A DNA stretch of 8,236 nucleotides from an uncultured Zoogloea sp. (GTDB lineage: Bacteria > Pseudomonadota > Gammaproteobacteria > Burkholderiales > Rhodocyclaceae). The stretch covers positions 1 to 8,236 of the forward strand of contig CALBTT010000139.1 in assembly GCA_937967645.1 (NCBI GenBank). The letters are read 5' to 3'. The notes below the pieces were generated by a model that made no database searches, was not told the origin of the DNA, and saw only the letters and a list, made by a program, of their open reading frames with translations. A program made the position numbers and the translations under genes. Shown here piece after piece: positions 1-6,065 of the stretch. The first letter of the stretch is position 1, and the number at the start of each line of letters is the position of its first letter.

Positions 1-46
1 AGATGGTGATTCGTGACTGGAGTTCAGACGTGTGCTCTTCCGATCT
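1..46 (+). other. Illumina sequencing adapter (untrimmed, not genomic)
   Basis: Positions 13-46 match the 34-base Illumina multiplexing read-2 adapter, starting GTGACTGGAGTTCAGACGTG and ending GCTCTTCCGATCT. The four bases before it, AGAT at 1-4, match the end of the P7 primer (…CGAGAT). The eight bases between (GGTGATTC, 5-12) sit where the i7 index belongs. Genomic sequence begins at 47, inside accB. This is a library artefact kept at the contig end, so reading frames that begin in it are meaningless. The adapter sequence is recalled from general knowledge. Confidence 0.97.
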
Positions 47-211
47 GGCGGCCGGTGCGGCAGCCGGCATCTGGGCGACGTAATTGACGGGGGCAGGGCC
101 GGAGACGTGTTTGGCGATACGGACTTTTTCCTCGCCTTCAGTGACTTCCAGCTCGGAGATGCCGGATTCCTGGACCAGGTCGATCAATTTCTTGAGCTTG
201 CGAAGATCCAT
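47..211 (-). CDS. accB: Biotin carboxyl carrier protein of acetyl-CoA carboxylase, N-terminal fragment
   Basis: AccB carries the biotin that shuttles CO2 from biotin carboxylase (AccC) to the carboxyltransferase in the first step of fatty acid synthesis. Only the first 55 codons are present. The N-terminus MDLRKLKKLIDLVQESGISE followed by LEVTEGEEKVRIAKH is the typical BCCP opening. The Ala/Pro-rich linker begins (PAPVNYVAQMPAAAPAA) and is then cut by the adapter. The C-terminal biotinyl domain with its EAMKM lysine lies outside the window. A good ribosome binding site (AAGGGG, 218-223) stands 6 bases before the ATG. The gene follows aroQ after 59 bases in the same direction, the common aroQ-accB-accC order. 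It is an incomplete gene at a contig end, not a pseudogene. Confidence 0.93.
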
Positions 212-217
212 TGTATT

Positions 218-223
218 CCCCTT
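218..223 (-). promoter_or_regulatory. Ribosome binding site of accB
   Basis: On the minus strand this reads AAGGGG, followed by a 6-base spacer (AATACA) and the ATG at 211. It fixes the accB start. Confidence 0.75.
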
Positions 224-270
224 GATTGTTGGTGCCCCGGCGTCGGACGACGCAGGAGCCGGTGTCTGGT

Positions 271-765
271 TCAGCCGCGGGAGCGGACGCGCGACAGGGC
301 AAACTCGAGAGCGAGCTGGTAACCCTGGGCGCCCAGTCCGCAGATCACTCCGACGGCCTTGTCGGAAAAGTAGGAGTGATGCCGGAATGGCTCGCGGGCG
401 TGGATGTTGGACAGGTGCACTTCGACGAATGGGATGTCGACACCCGACAGGGCATCCCGGATTCCCACGCTGGTGTGCGTGTAGGCAGCCGGGTTGATGA
501 TGATGAAGTCGACGCCTTCGGTGCCGGCGGCCTGGACCCGGTCGATCAGCTCACCCTCGTGGTTGCTCTGGAACGACTCCAGCAGCACACCATCGACCTT
601 GGCGCGACTCTCCATCGCCGCGTGGATGTCGGCGAGGGTGGTCAGGCCGTAGATGCCGGGTTCACGGCGGCCGAGGAGGTTGAGGTTGGGACCGTGCAGA
701 ACGAGGATGCGTGCTTGCTGCAGATCGTCCGTGCTGGCTTCAGGTGTGCGATTTTTCCGCGTCAT
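271..765 (-). CDS. aroQ: Type II 3-dehydroquinate dehydratase
   Basis: Cytoplasmic shikimate-pathway enzyme that converts 3-dehydroquinate to 3-dehydroshikimate. The 164-residue product has all the type II landmarks: LVLHGPNLNLLGRREPGIYG at residues 21-40, with Asn27, Arg34 and the catalytic Tyr39; FQSNHEGELID at 65-75; INPAAYTHTSVGIRDAL at 90-106, with Asn91 and His97; and VEVHLSNIHAREPFRHHS at 114-131, with catalytic His117 and Arg128. Residue roles are inferred by alignment from memory with the Mycobacterium enzyme. The family usually has about 145-150 residues; the extra length is an N-terminal lead of about 17 residues before the first strand. No in-frame ATG lies nearer the domain and the ribosome binding site is weak, so the true start could be slightly downstream. 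It lies between the TlpA-like gene (60-base gap) and accB on the same strand, probably one transcript. Confidence 0.96.
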   Translation of the reverse strand: MTRKNRTPEASTDDLQQARILVLHGPNLNLLGRREPGIYGLTTLADIHAAMESRAKVDGVLLESFQSNHEGELIDRVQAAGTEGVDFIIINPAAYTHTSVGIRDALSGVDIPFVEVHLSNIHAREPFRHHSYFSDKAVGVICGLGAQGYQLALEFALSRVRSRG

Positions 766-825
766 GAGTGCAAGTTTGCCGCAGATTGGCGCAATTTGTC
801 CATCGTCTGGCAGTGAATGCGTGGC

Positions 826-1377
826 TCACGAGCGGCTGAGTTCGGCGAGTTTACGCTCGAGTTCCTGCTCGGACAGGGTGCCGACCTTGACCAGCCCGAC
901 TGCGCCGCGCCGATCGATGATCAGGGTGAAGGGCAGGGCCTGGGAGTGGTTGCCCAGCTCTTCGGACAGACTCACCACGCTGGGTGGGGCGATGACCAGG
1001 GGGTAGGCGACCGGGGTGGCAGCCTGGAATTTGCGCACGTTCTCGTCCGTGTCGATGCTGATGCCGACAAACTGCACTCCTTTGTCGGCGTATTTCTGGC
1101 TGATGGCCGAAAAAGCCGGCATTTCCTTGCGGCAGGGTGGGCACCAGGTCGCCCAGAAGTTCACCACCAGGACCTGGCCTTGCCATTGGGACAGGGGTTG
1201 GTTCTTGCCGGTTGCGTCGGGCAGCTCGAGGGCCAGCAGCTTGCCGACCGCGCCCGATGGGGCGGCGTCGGCCGACTGGACCGGAGCGCTCAGGTTGTGA
1301 CGGGATGCATACAGGCCGGCGACCGTGGCCAGCACGGCAATGATCAGGGCGGGGAGGATGCGGGTGGTGAATTTCAT
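826..1377 (-). CDS. Membrane-anchored TlpA-family thiol-disulfide oxidoreductase
   Basis: Predicted periplasmic thioredoxin-fold reductase of the TlpA/ResA/CcmG group. These proteins reduce disulfides in exported proteins, often during cytochrome maturation. The 183-residue product starts with a short positive stretch and a hydrophobic anchor (about residues 7-24). A redoxin domain follows (about 45-180) with the active site WCPPC (Cys79, Cys82) inside NFWATWCPPCRKEMP. The expected cis-proline is Pro149 in QALPFTLIIDRRG. The sequence GISIDTDE (105-112) is typical of the family. Its ATG overlaps the TGA of the upstream gene as ATGA (1374-1377), suggesting coupled translation. aroQ follows after 60 bases. 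Nearby cytochrome oxidase genes make a role in cytochrome maturation tempting, but they lie across mpl in a separate unit, so the substrate is unknown. Confidence 0.92.
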   Translation of the reverse strand: MKFTTRILPALIIAVLATVAGLYASRHNLSAPVQSADAAPSGAVGKLLALELPDATGKNQPLSQWQGQVLVVNFWATWCPPCRKEMPAFSAISQKYADKGVQFVGISIDTDENVRKFQAATPVAYPLVIAPPSVVSLSEELGNHSQALPFTLIIDRRGAVGLVKVGTLSEQELERKLAELSRS

Positions 1378-2006
1378 GGCTGGATGCCGGCGGTGATGCT
1401 GGGCGTGCTGTCGTTGACGAGGGCTTCGACGACGGAAAGGCGGGCGCGTTCCATCTGCCGGGCGCCATGACTGCCTCGCCTGTTGAGGCGCTCCAGGTCG
1501 GGTGAGTAAATGCGCAGGCGGATCGGGATGTCACCCCAGTCGAAGACCAGGATGGCCTCGGGGCCGTCGGGCTGGTTGCGGCGCGGCTCCCGGTGTTCGT
1601 AGGCCACGTCGTGGTTGAGGAAGAAGATCTCCACTTCCTTGGCGCTCTCCGGGAACAGGTCGATCTCCACCTCGGAGTAGCGGCCGGCGGTGCCTTCCAG
1701 CACCGCACCGGTGAGGTAGGGACGGAAGGGTTCAAGCTCGCGCATCACCTCCAGGGCGGCCACCCGCAGGGCGAGCTGCCGCTCGAGGTGTTCTTCGTCC
1801 TGGAAGACGGCGAGGTAGGTGCGGACTTCCGCTTCGATCTCGGCATTGTTGGGCAGCTCGTCGGCGTTGATGGCGCCGAGCTGGCGAGCCGCTTTGCGCT
1901 TGGCGAAGCCGTAGTCGGTGACGCCGTCTTCGGCGATCATGCGGGCCGCCAGGGCGGCGATCTCGCGGCGCAGGTTGCTGCGGTGCGGAACGGCAGGGCG
2001 CGGCAT
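1374..2006 (-). CDS. Conserved protein of unknown function with a nucleotidyltransferase-like motif
   Basis: I do not recognise a named gene. The 210-residue soluble product has no signal peptide or membrane segment. Residues 10-95 look helical and charged (REIAALAARMIAEDG, AEIEAEVRTYLAVFQDEE). Residues 98-118 read LTGAVLEGTAGRYSEVEIDLF, close in layout to the minimal nucleotidyltransferase signature (hGS…G…SDhDh), with Gly100, Gly105, Ser111, Glu114 and Asp116. Alternating strands follow (KEVEIFFLNHD; AILVFDWGDIPIRLRIYSPD). The usual GS pair is GA and no clear third carboxylate is visible, so an active transferase is not assured. The first ATG is at 2006. A GGGGAG (2019-2024) lies 12 bases upstream, a rather long spacing. 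The end overlaps the TlpA-like gene by 4 bases, so this is probably the first gene of the leftward operon. Confidence 0.82.
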   Translation of the reverse strand: MPRPAVPHRSNLRREIAALAARMIAEDGVTDYGFAKRKAARQLGAINADELPNNAEIEAEVRTYLAVFQDEEHLERQLALRVAALEVMRELEPFRPYLTGAVLEGTAGRYSEVEIDLFPESAKEVEIFFLNHDVAYEHREPRRNQPDGPEAILVFDWGDIPIRLRIYSPDLERLNRRGSHGARQMERARLSVVEALVNDSTPSITAGIQP

Positions 2007-2031
2007 GGAAGGTCGAAGCTCCCCGTTCGAT

Positions 2032-2050
2032 TAGAATGCCTTCCATTCTA
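2032..2050. repeat. Perfect inverted repeat in the divergent intergenic region
   Basis: TAGAATG (2032-2038) and CATTCTA (2044-2050) are exact reverse complements separated by CCTTC. The repeat lies in the 82-base gap between the divergent genes starting at 2006 (-) and 2089 (+). Each arm carries TAGAAT, one base from the -10 consensus TATAAT, readable on its own strand. I see no convincing -35 at 17 bases on either strand. It could be an operator for a dimeric regulator, a pair of opposed -10 elements, or chance. Confidence 0.5.
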
Positions 2051-2088
2051 CACACGACTATTGCGGCACTGTTTCCGCCTTCCCGACT

Positions 2089-3435
2089 ATGCATATTCAC
2101 ATTCTTGGTATCTGCGGCACCTTCATGGGGGGCATCGCCCTGCTGGCCCGGGCGGCCGGCCACAAGGTGACGGGGTGCGACGCCAACGTCTACCCACCCA
2201 TGAGCACCCAGCTGGAAGAGCAGGGGATCGGCTTGGTGGAAGGCTATGGTGTGGAGCAACTGGGCCTGAAGCCGGATGTCTTCGTGGTGGGGAATGCGAT
2301 CTCCCGCGGCAATCCGCTGCTCGAGGCGATCCTTGACCAGGGCCTGCCTTATGTCTCCGGCCCCCAGTGGTTGGCCGAGAACGTGCTGCAGGGGCGTTGG
2401 GTGCTGGCGGTGGCCGGCACGCATGGCAAGACCACGACCACCTCGCTGCTGGCGTGGATTCTCGAGGACGCCGGGCTCAACCCCGGTTTTCTGGTGGGCG
2501 GGGTGCCGAAGAACTTCGGTGTGTCGGCCCGCCTGACCGAGTCGCCTTTCTTCGTGATCGAGGCGGACGAGTACGACACCGCCTTCTGCGACAAGCGCTC
2601 CAAGTTCGTCCATTACCGCCCGCGGACCGCCATCCTGAACAACCTGGAGTTCGATCATGCGGACATCTTCGCTGATCTGGCAGCGATCCAGACACAGTTC
2701 CATCATCTGGTGCGGACCATTCCCCGCTCCGGCCGGATCGTCGCCAATGCTGCCGAGGAGACCTTGCCGCAGGTCATCGAGCGGGGCTGCTGGTCCGAGC
2801 TGGAGTGGTTCAACGATGCTGCCGGCTGGTCGATTGCCGAGGGCAGTGCCGAGGATGAGGTGGTGGTCCGACATCAGGGGCGGGAGATCGGCCGCAAGCG
2901 TCTGCCCTTGTCGGGGCGCCACAACCGGGCCAATGCTCTGGCTGCCATCGCTGCCGCCCGCCACGTGGGGGTGACGCCGGAGGTGGGGCTGGATGCCCTG
3001 ACCCGCTTCGAGGGGGTCAAGCGTCGCCTGGAGCTGCGGGGCACCGTGCGCGGGGTGGCGGTCTACGATGACTTCGCCCATCACCCCACCGCCATCACCC
3101 TGACTGTCGAGGGGCTGCGCCGGCAGGTGGGCGAGGCGCGCATCCTGGCCGTGCTGGAGCCGCGCTCCAACACCATGAAGCTGGGCGTGATGAAGGACCA
3201 GCTGCCGGCCAGCCTGGCCCAGGCCGACAAGGTCTTCTGCTATGCCGCCAACCTGGGCTGGGATGCCCGCGGGGCCCTGGCGCCGATCGCCGGCAAGACC
3301 GTGGTCGAGGACGACCTGGACGCGCTGGTCAGGGCGATCGTTGCCGAGGCGCGGGAGGGCGATCGCATCCTGGTCATGAGCAACGGTGGTTTCGGCGGTA
3401 TCCACGGCAAGCTGCTCGAGGCCCTGGCGGGCTGA
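2089..3435 (+). CDS. mpl: UDP-MurNAc:L-Ala-gamma-D-Glu-meso-DAP ligase (murein peptide ligase)
   Basis: Peptidoglycan recycling enzyme in the cytoplasm. It uses ATP to join the recovered tripeptide L-Ala-gamma-D-Glu-meso-diaminopimelate to UDP-MurNAc, feeding it back into wall synthesis. The 448-residue product has the three-domain Mur ligase layout: an N-terminal Rossmann-like part (HIHILGICGTFMGGIA, 2-17), the ATP loop GTHGKTTTT (110-118, Lys114), the central EADEYD (158-163) and NNLEFDHADIF (184-194), SGRHNRANA (275-283) before the C-terminal domain, and YDDFAHHPTAI (326-336) with LEPRSNTMK after it. The CGTFMGG start, EADEYDTAF and DDFAHHP are Mpl-type rather than MurC-type, and the length fits Mpl (about 450). 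No purine-rich ribosome binding site precedes the ATG (CCTTCCCGACT). Transcription probably ends at the hairpin at 3511-3543. Confidence 0.97.
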   Translation: MHIHILGICGTFMGGIALLARAAGHKVTGCDANVYPPMSTQLEEQGIGLVEGYGVEQLGLKPDVFVVGNAISRGNPLLEAILDQGLPYVSGPQWLAENVLQGRWVLAVAGTHGKTTTTSLLAWILEDAGLNPGFLVGGVPKNFGVSARLTESPFFVIEADEYDTAFCDKRSKFVHYRPRTAILNNLEFDHADIFADLAAIQTQFHHLVRTIPRSGRIVANAAEETLPQVIERGCWSELEWFNDAAGWSIAEGSAEDEVVVRHQGREIGRKRLPLSGRHNRANALAAIAAARHVGVTPEVGLDALTRFEGVKRRLELRGTVRGVAVYDDFAHHPTAITLTVEGLRRQVGEARILAVLEPRSNTMKLGVMKDQLPASLAQADKVFCYAANLGWDARGALAPIAGKTVVEDDLDALVRAIVAEAREGDRILVMSNGGFGGIHGKLLEALAG

Positions 3436-3452
3436 GCGACCCACCGTGGAAG

Positions 3453-3481
3453 GCGTGGGGGCCGGGTGCGGCCTCCAGCGC
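3453..3481 (+). repeat. GC-rich hairpin after mpl
   Basis: GGGGGCC (3457-3463) can pair with GGCCTCC (3470-3476), including one G-U pair, around a six-base loop. The stem extends through T3456-A3477 and, past one bulged base, three more pairs. It starts 17 bases after the mpl stop but has no T-run behind it, so it is a weak terminator at best. It could stabilise the mpl transcript end. Confidence 0.35.
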
Positions 3482-3483
3482 GC

Positions 3484-4590
3484 CTAGCGGATCGTCTGGA
3501 AACGCCGCGGAAAGCCCGCCATCACTTGGGGATGGCGGGCTTTGTTGTCTTTCAGGACGTGCCAGCTTGCCGCCAGCACGGCGCATAGCAGCAGCGCGGC
3601 GCCCGTGTTGTGGGCCACCGCGAGGGGCAGGGGAAGCTGCAGCAGCACATTGGCGATGCCCAGCCCGATCTGCAGGCCGAGGGCAGCCAGCAGCGCCAGG
3701 CCGTGACCGCGGCCCTCTTGCCGGCGCAGCAGGCACAGGCTGAACAGCCCGACGATGCCCAGCACGATGCCGGCGAACAGGCGGTGGGTCCAGTGGATGG
3801 CGGTCAGTGCGGCGGCCGGGAGGAGCTCGCCGCTGGCGGTGTTGCCCAGTTCGCGGTCCAGGGTGAAGGCGTGGTGGAAGTCGGTTTCGGGCCGGAAGCT
3901 GCCTTGGCAGGTGGGAAAGTCGGCGCAGATGGTCGCGGCGTAGTTGCTGCTGACCCAGCCGCCGAGGGCGATCTGGGTCAGCACCGTCGCGGTGGCCAGC
4001 ACGGAGAGCACTTTCAGGCCGGCGGGAAAGGCCGCCGGGCGGGTGCTGCGCCCTTCGCGCAGCACGATCAGGGCGATCAGGGCGAGGGTGCTCATGCCGC
4101 CGAGCAGGTGGCTGGTGACGATGACGGGCTTGAGCAGGCGGGTGACGGTGAGCATGCCGAGCAGTGCCTGGCCGGTCACCACGCCCAGCAGGGCCAGCTC
4201 CAGCCAGGGCCGGCGCCGGGCCCGGTGCCGCCAGGCGCTGATCGCGAGGGCCAGGATGCACAGGCCCAGGGTGCCGGCGGCGTAGCGGTGGATCATCTCC
4301 TTCCAGGCCTTGGGCGCTTCGACGGACTGGCCGAAGCGGGCCTCGGCGTGGGCGAGTTCGTGGGCCTGTTCGGGCACACCCACCAGCTTGCCGTAGCAGC
4401 CCGGCCAGTCCGGGCAGCCCAGGCCGGCATCGGAGAGACGCACGTAGGCACCGAGGGACACCACCACCAGCGCGAGCAGCAGGGCTACTGTCGCCAGCCT
4501 GCGGTAGGCCGCGCCCACGGGTGAGCTCGTCCCGGGTTGCCAGGTTTCCGCGCGGCGCAGCCCCGCGGTGTGGCTGGTGCGCCCCGTCAT
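3484..4590 (-). CDS. ctaA: Heme A synthase (COX15/CtaA)
   Basis: Inner-membrane enzyme that oxidises the C8 methyl of heme O to a formyl group, giving heme A for aa3 oxidase. The 368-residue product has about eight hydrophobic segments. The four expected heme-ligand histidines are present in two pairs: His101 in KEMIHRYAAG and His161 in VTSHLLGG; His269 in IHWTHRLFAG and His327 in VAHNTGAA. Glu98, the likely catalytic acid before His101, is kept. Two loop cysteine pairs, Cys59/Cys65 (GLGCPDWPGCYG) and Cys222/Cys228 (ICADFPTCQG), mark the two-pair CtaA class. The ATG overlaps the ctaB stop as ATGA (4587-4590), so translation is probably coupled. A longer in-frame reading upstream to 5523 runs out of frame through ctaB and is not coding. 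Codons 350-360 form a perfect hairpin that serves convergent mpl as a terminator. Confidence 0.96.
   Translation of the reverse strand: MTGRTSHTAGLRRAETWQPGTSSPVGAAYRRLATVALLLALVVVSLGAYVRLSDAGLGCPDWPGCYGKLVGVPEQAHELAHAEARFGQSVEAPKAWKEMIHRYAAGTLGLCILALAISAWRHRARRRPWLELALLGVVTGQALLGMLTVTRLLKPVIVTSHLLGGMSTLALIALIVLREGRSTRPAAFPAGLKVLSVLATATVLTQIALGGWVSSNYAATICADFPTCQGSFRPETDFHHAFTLDRELGNTASGELLPAAALTAIHWTHRLFAGIVLGIVGLFSLCLLRRQEGRGHGLALLAALGLQIGLGIANVLLQLPLPLAVAHNTGAALLLCAVLAASWHVLKDNKARHPQVMAGFPRRFQTIR
3511..3543 (+). terminator. Intrinsic terminator for mpl, inside the 3' end of ctaA
   Basis: AAAGCCCGCCATC (3511-3523) and GATGGCGGGCTTT (3531-3543) are perfect reverse complements, giving a 13-bp stem with loop ACTTGGG. 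On the + strand the stem is followed by a T-rich tail, TTTGTTGTCTTTC, counting the last stem Ts. On the - strand only TTT and then CCGCGG follow, so it best serves mpl. It lies 75 bases after the mpl stop and spans exactly codons 350-360 of ctaA on the other strand. Confidence 0.85.
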
Positions 4591-5486
4591 GCCAGCCGGT
4601 CCAGGAACAGGGCTGCGAACAGGCCGGTGAGGTAGATCAGCGAGTAGCGGAAGGCGTGGCGCGCGCGGTCGTCCGAGTAGTTGCGCCACAGTATCCAGGC
4701 CTCCCGCAGGTAGCCGAGGTTGAGCAGGCTGACCAACGCGGCATAGGTGGCCCCGGACAGGCCCAGCGTGCAGGGCAGGTAGGACACCGCAGCCAGCAGC
4801 ACCGTGTACAGCAGGATGTGCAGGCAGGTCAGCGGCACGCCGTGGCTCACCGGCAGCATGGGCAGGCCGGCGCGGGCGTACTCCTCCCGCCGGTAGCAGG
4901 CCAGGGCCCAGAAGTGCGGTGGGGTCCACAGGAAGATGATGAGAAACAGGGCCAGCGCCGGCAGGCCGATGGAGTCGGTCATGGCGGCCCAGCCGAGCAC
5001 CGGCGGCATGGCCCCGGAGGCGCCACCGATGACGATGTTCATCGGCGTGGCGGGTTTGAGCACCAGGGTATAAACGATGGCGTAGCCCAGGAAGGTGGCC
5101 AGGGTCAGCCACATGGTCAGCGGATTCACCGCCACGTGCAGCAGCCACAGCCCGGCGCCCCCGGTCAGGCAGGCCAGGCCGAGGGTCTCGGCCGGGGTGA
5201 TGAGGCCCAGCGGCAGGGCCCGCCCGCGGGTACGGGCCATGCGTGCGTCGATGGTGCGTTCCACCAGGCAGTTGATCGCGGCGGCGGCGCCGGCCACCAG
5301 GGCAATCCCGATGGTGGCGGCGAGCATCGGGCCGAGGGGTGGCCAGCCTGGCACCGCGAGGAACATGCCGATCAGGGCGGTGAACACGATCAGGCTGTTC
5401 ACCCGGGGCTTGCACTGGGTGAAGAAGGCGGCCAGACGCAGGCCCAGGGGGGCGGCGAGGGTGGAACTGCGGAGGAGGGTCGGCAT
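4587..5486 (-). CDS. ctaB: Protoheme IX farnesyltransferase (heme O synthase, COX10/CtaB)
   Basis: Inner-membrane UbiA-family prenyltransferase that adds a farnesyl group from farnesyl diphosphate to heme b, making heme O, the substrate of CtaA. The 299-residue product is multi-helical. It carries the polar substrate loops expected of the family: NCLVERTIDARMARTRGR (72-89, Asn72, Glu76, Asp80, Arg85) and, after TLVLKPATPMN, the stretch IVIGGASGAMPPVLGWAA. WTPPHFWALACYRREEY follows and is diagnostic of heme O synthases. In the first loop Glu76 stands where many homologues have Asp (NxxxD); I recall this Glu variant in other proteobacteria. The N-terminal TQCKPRVNSLIVFTALIG is also typical. GGAGAA (5495-5500) lies 8 bases before the ATG and supports this start. 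The gap to the upstream gene is 24 bases and ctaA overlaps downstream by 4, so heme O to heme A synthesis is encoded as a coupled pair. Confidence 0.97.
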   Translation of the reverse strand: MPTLLRSSTLAAPLGLRLAAFFTQCKPRVNSLIVFTALIGMFLAVPGWPPLGPMLAATIGIALVAGAAAAINCLVERTIDARMARTRGRALPLGLITPAETLGLACLTGGAGLWLLHVAVNPLTMWLTLATFLGYAIVYTLVLKPATPMNIVIGGASGAMPPVLGWAAMTDSIGLPALALFLIIFLWTPPHFWALACYRREEYARAGLPMLPVSHGVPLTCLHILLYTVLLAAVSYLPCTLGLSGATYAALVSLLNLGYLREAWILWRNYSDDRARHAFRYSLIYLTGLFAALFLDRLA

Positions 5487-5494
5487 GCGGGCGG

Positions 5495-5500
5495 TTCTCC
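5495..5500 (-). promoter_or_regulatory. Ribosome binding site of ctaB
   Basis: On the minus strand GGAGAA is followed by 8 bases and the ATG at 5486. It lies in the 24-base gap after the SCO-like gene and fixes the ctaB start. Confidence 0.7.
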
Positions 5501-5510
5501 GTTGAAGTCG

Positions 5511-6065
5511 TCAGCCGGCCCACGCGTAGCGGAGCAGGCGTTCCATGTCCTTGAGGATGTCGCGGGGTGCTGCGTCAGCGGGGTAGCGCAGGATGATCCG
5601 GCCCTGGGGGTCGACCACATAGACCCGGTGCCCGCCGGCATCCAGGTCGAAGGCCGCACGGGCGGCGCTGCTGCCAGCCACGGCGGCGTGGAGATCGGGT
5701 TGCAGGGCGGTCAGGGGGGCGCTGTCGGGGGCCGCCTGGTCGGTGAGCCAGGTGCGCTGCACGCGGGACATCTGTTTGTAGAGGGCCACGTGGATCTGGC
5801 GGGTGGCGGTGATCCACTGACGGCAGGCTTCATCGCAGGGGCCGGGGCCGGCGACGACCAGATTCCAGTGCCCCTCCAGGCTGGCCTTGTCGAGGGGCGC
5901 GCCGTGGGGGCCGGCCAGGGCAGGCACGGGCCGCGGCGGGTCGAGGAGTTCGCCGTGGTTGCCGGCCTTGGCGGGCCGCCAGCCGGTGAGGTACAGGGTG
6001 GCCGCCACGACAAAGGGCAGGGCCAGCAGGGCGATGACCAGAAAGAGGGGGCGGTAGCGGGCCAT
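5511..6065 (-). CDS. Membrane-anchored SCO-like thioredoxin-fold protein, putative oxidase assembly factor
   Basis: No named gene is recognised. The 184-residue product has one N-terminal membrane anchor (about residues 6-26) and a periplasmic domain. GHWNLVVAGPGPCDEACRQW (65-84) puts Cys77 and Cys81 in a CxxxC arrangement at the end of a strand, as in SCO copper chaperones (CPxxC). Helix-like TATRQIHVALYKQMSRVQRTW follows in register. His146 in GGHRVYVVDPQGRIILRY (144-161) stands just before the VYVVDPxG strand, where SCO proteins carry their third copper ligand. Copper binding is therefore a fair inference, but overall similarity to SCO is low. Uncharacterised proteins occur at this place, after SURF1, in many proteobacterial cta clusters. 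The chosen ATG shares an A with the SURF1 stop (TGATG, 6063-6067) and has GGAGA (6074-6078) 8 bases upstream. A longer start at 6128 would lie deep in SURF1 and add an unlikely basic leader. Confidence 0.87.
   Translation of the reverse strand: MARYRPLFLVIALLALPFVVAATLYLTGWRPAKAGNHGELLDPPRPVPALAGPHGAPLDKASLEGHWNLVVAGPGPCDEACRQWITATRQIHVALYKQMSRVQRTWLTDQAAPDSAPLTALQPDLHAAVAGSSAARAAFDLDAGGHRVYVVDPQGRIILRYPADAAPRDILKDMERLLRYAWAG

Noticed and set aside
32..322. + strand ORF of 96 codons
   Set aside because: It starts inside the sequencing adapter and runs antisense through accB; no family resemblance.
766..825. Possible terminator or promoter between the TlpA-like gene and aroQ
   Set aside because: Only an imperfect short repeat (TTGCC…GGCGCAA) is present, with no T-run and no clear -10/-35 pair.
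1732..3444. - strand ORF of 570 codons opposite mpl
   Set aside because: It lies antisense to nearly all of mpl, with Gln/His/Gly-rich low-information sequence typical of a GC-rich shadow frame, and its end reads the 1374-2006 gene out of frame.
4591..5523. Upstream in-frame extension of ctaA giving a 679-codon reading
   Set aside because: The extra part is ctaB read in the wrong frame (Pro/Arg-rich). The ATGA overlap at 4587-4590 gives a natural ctaA start.
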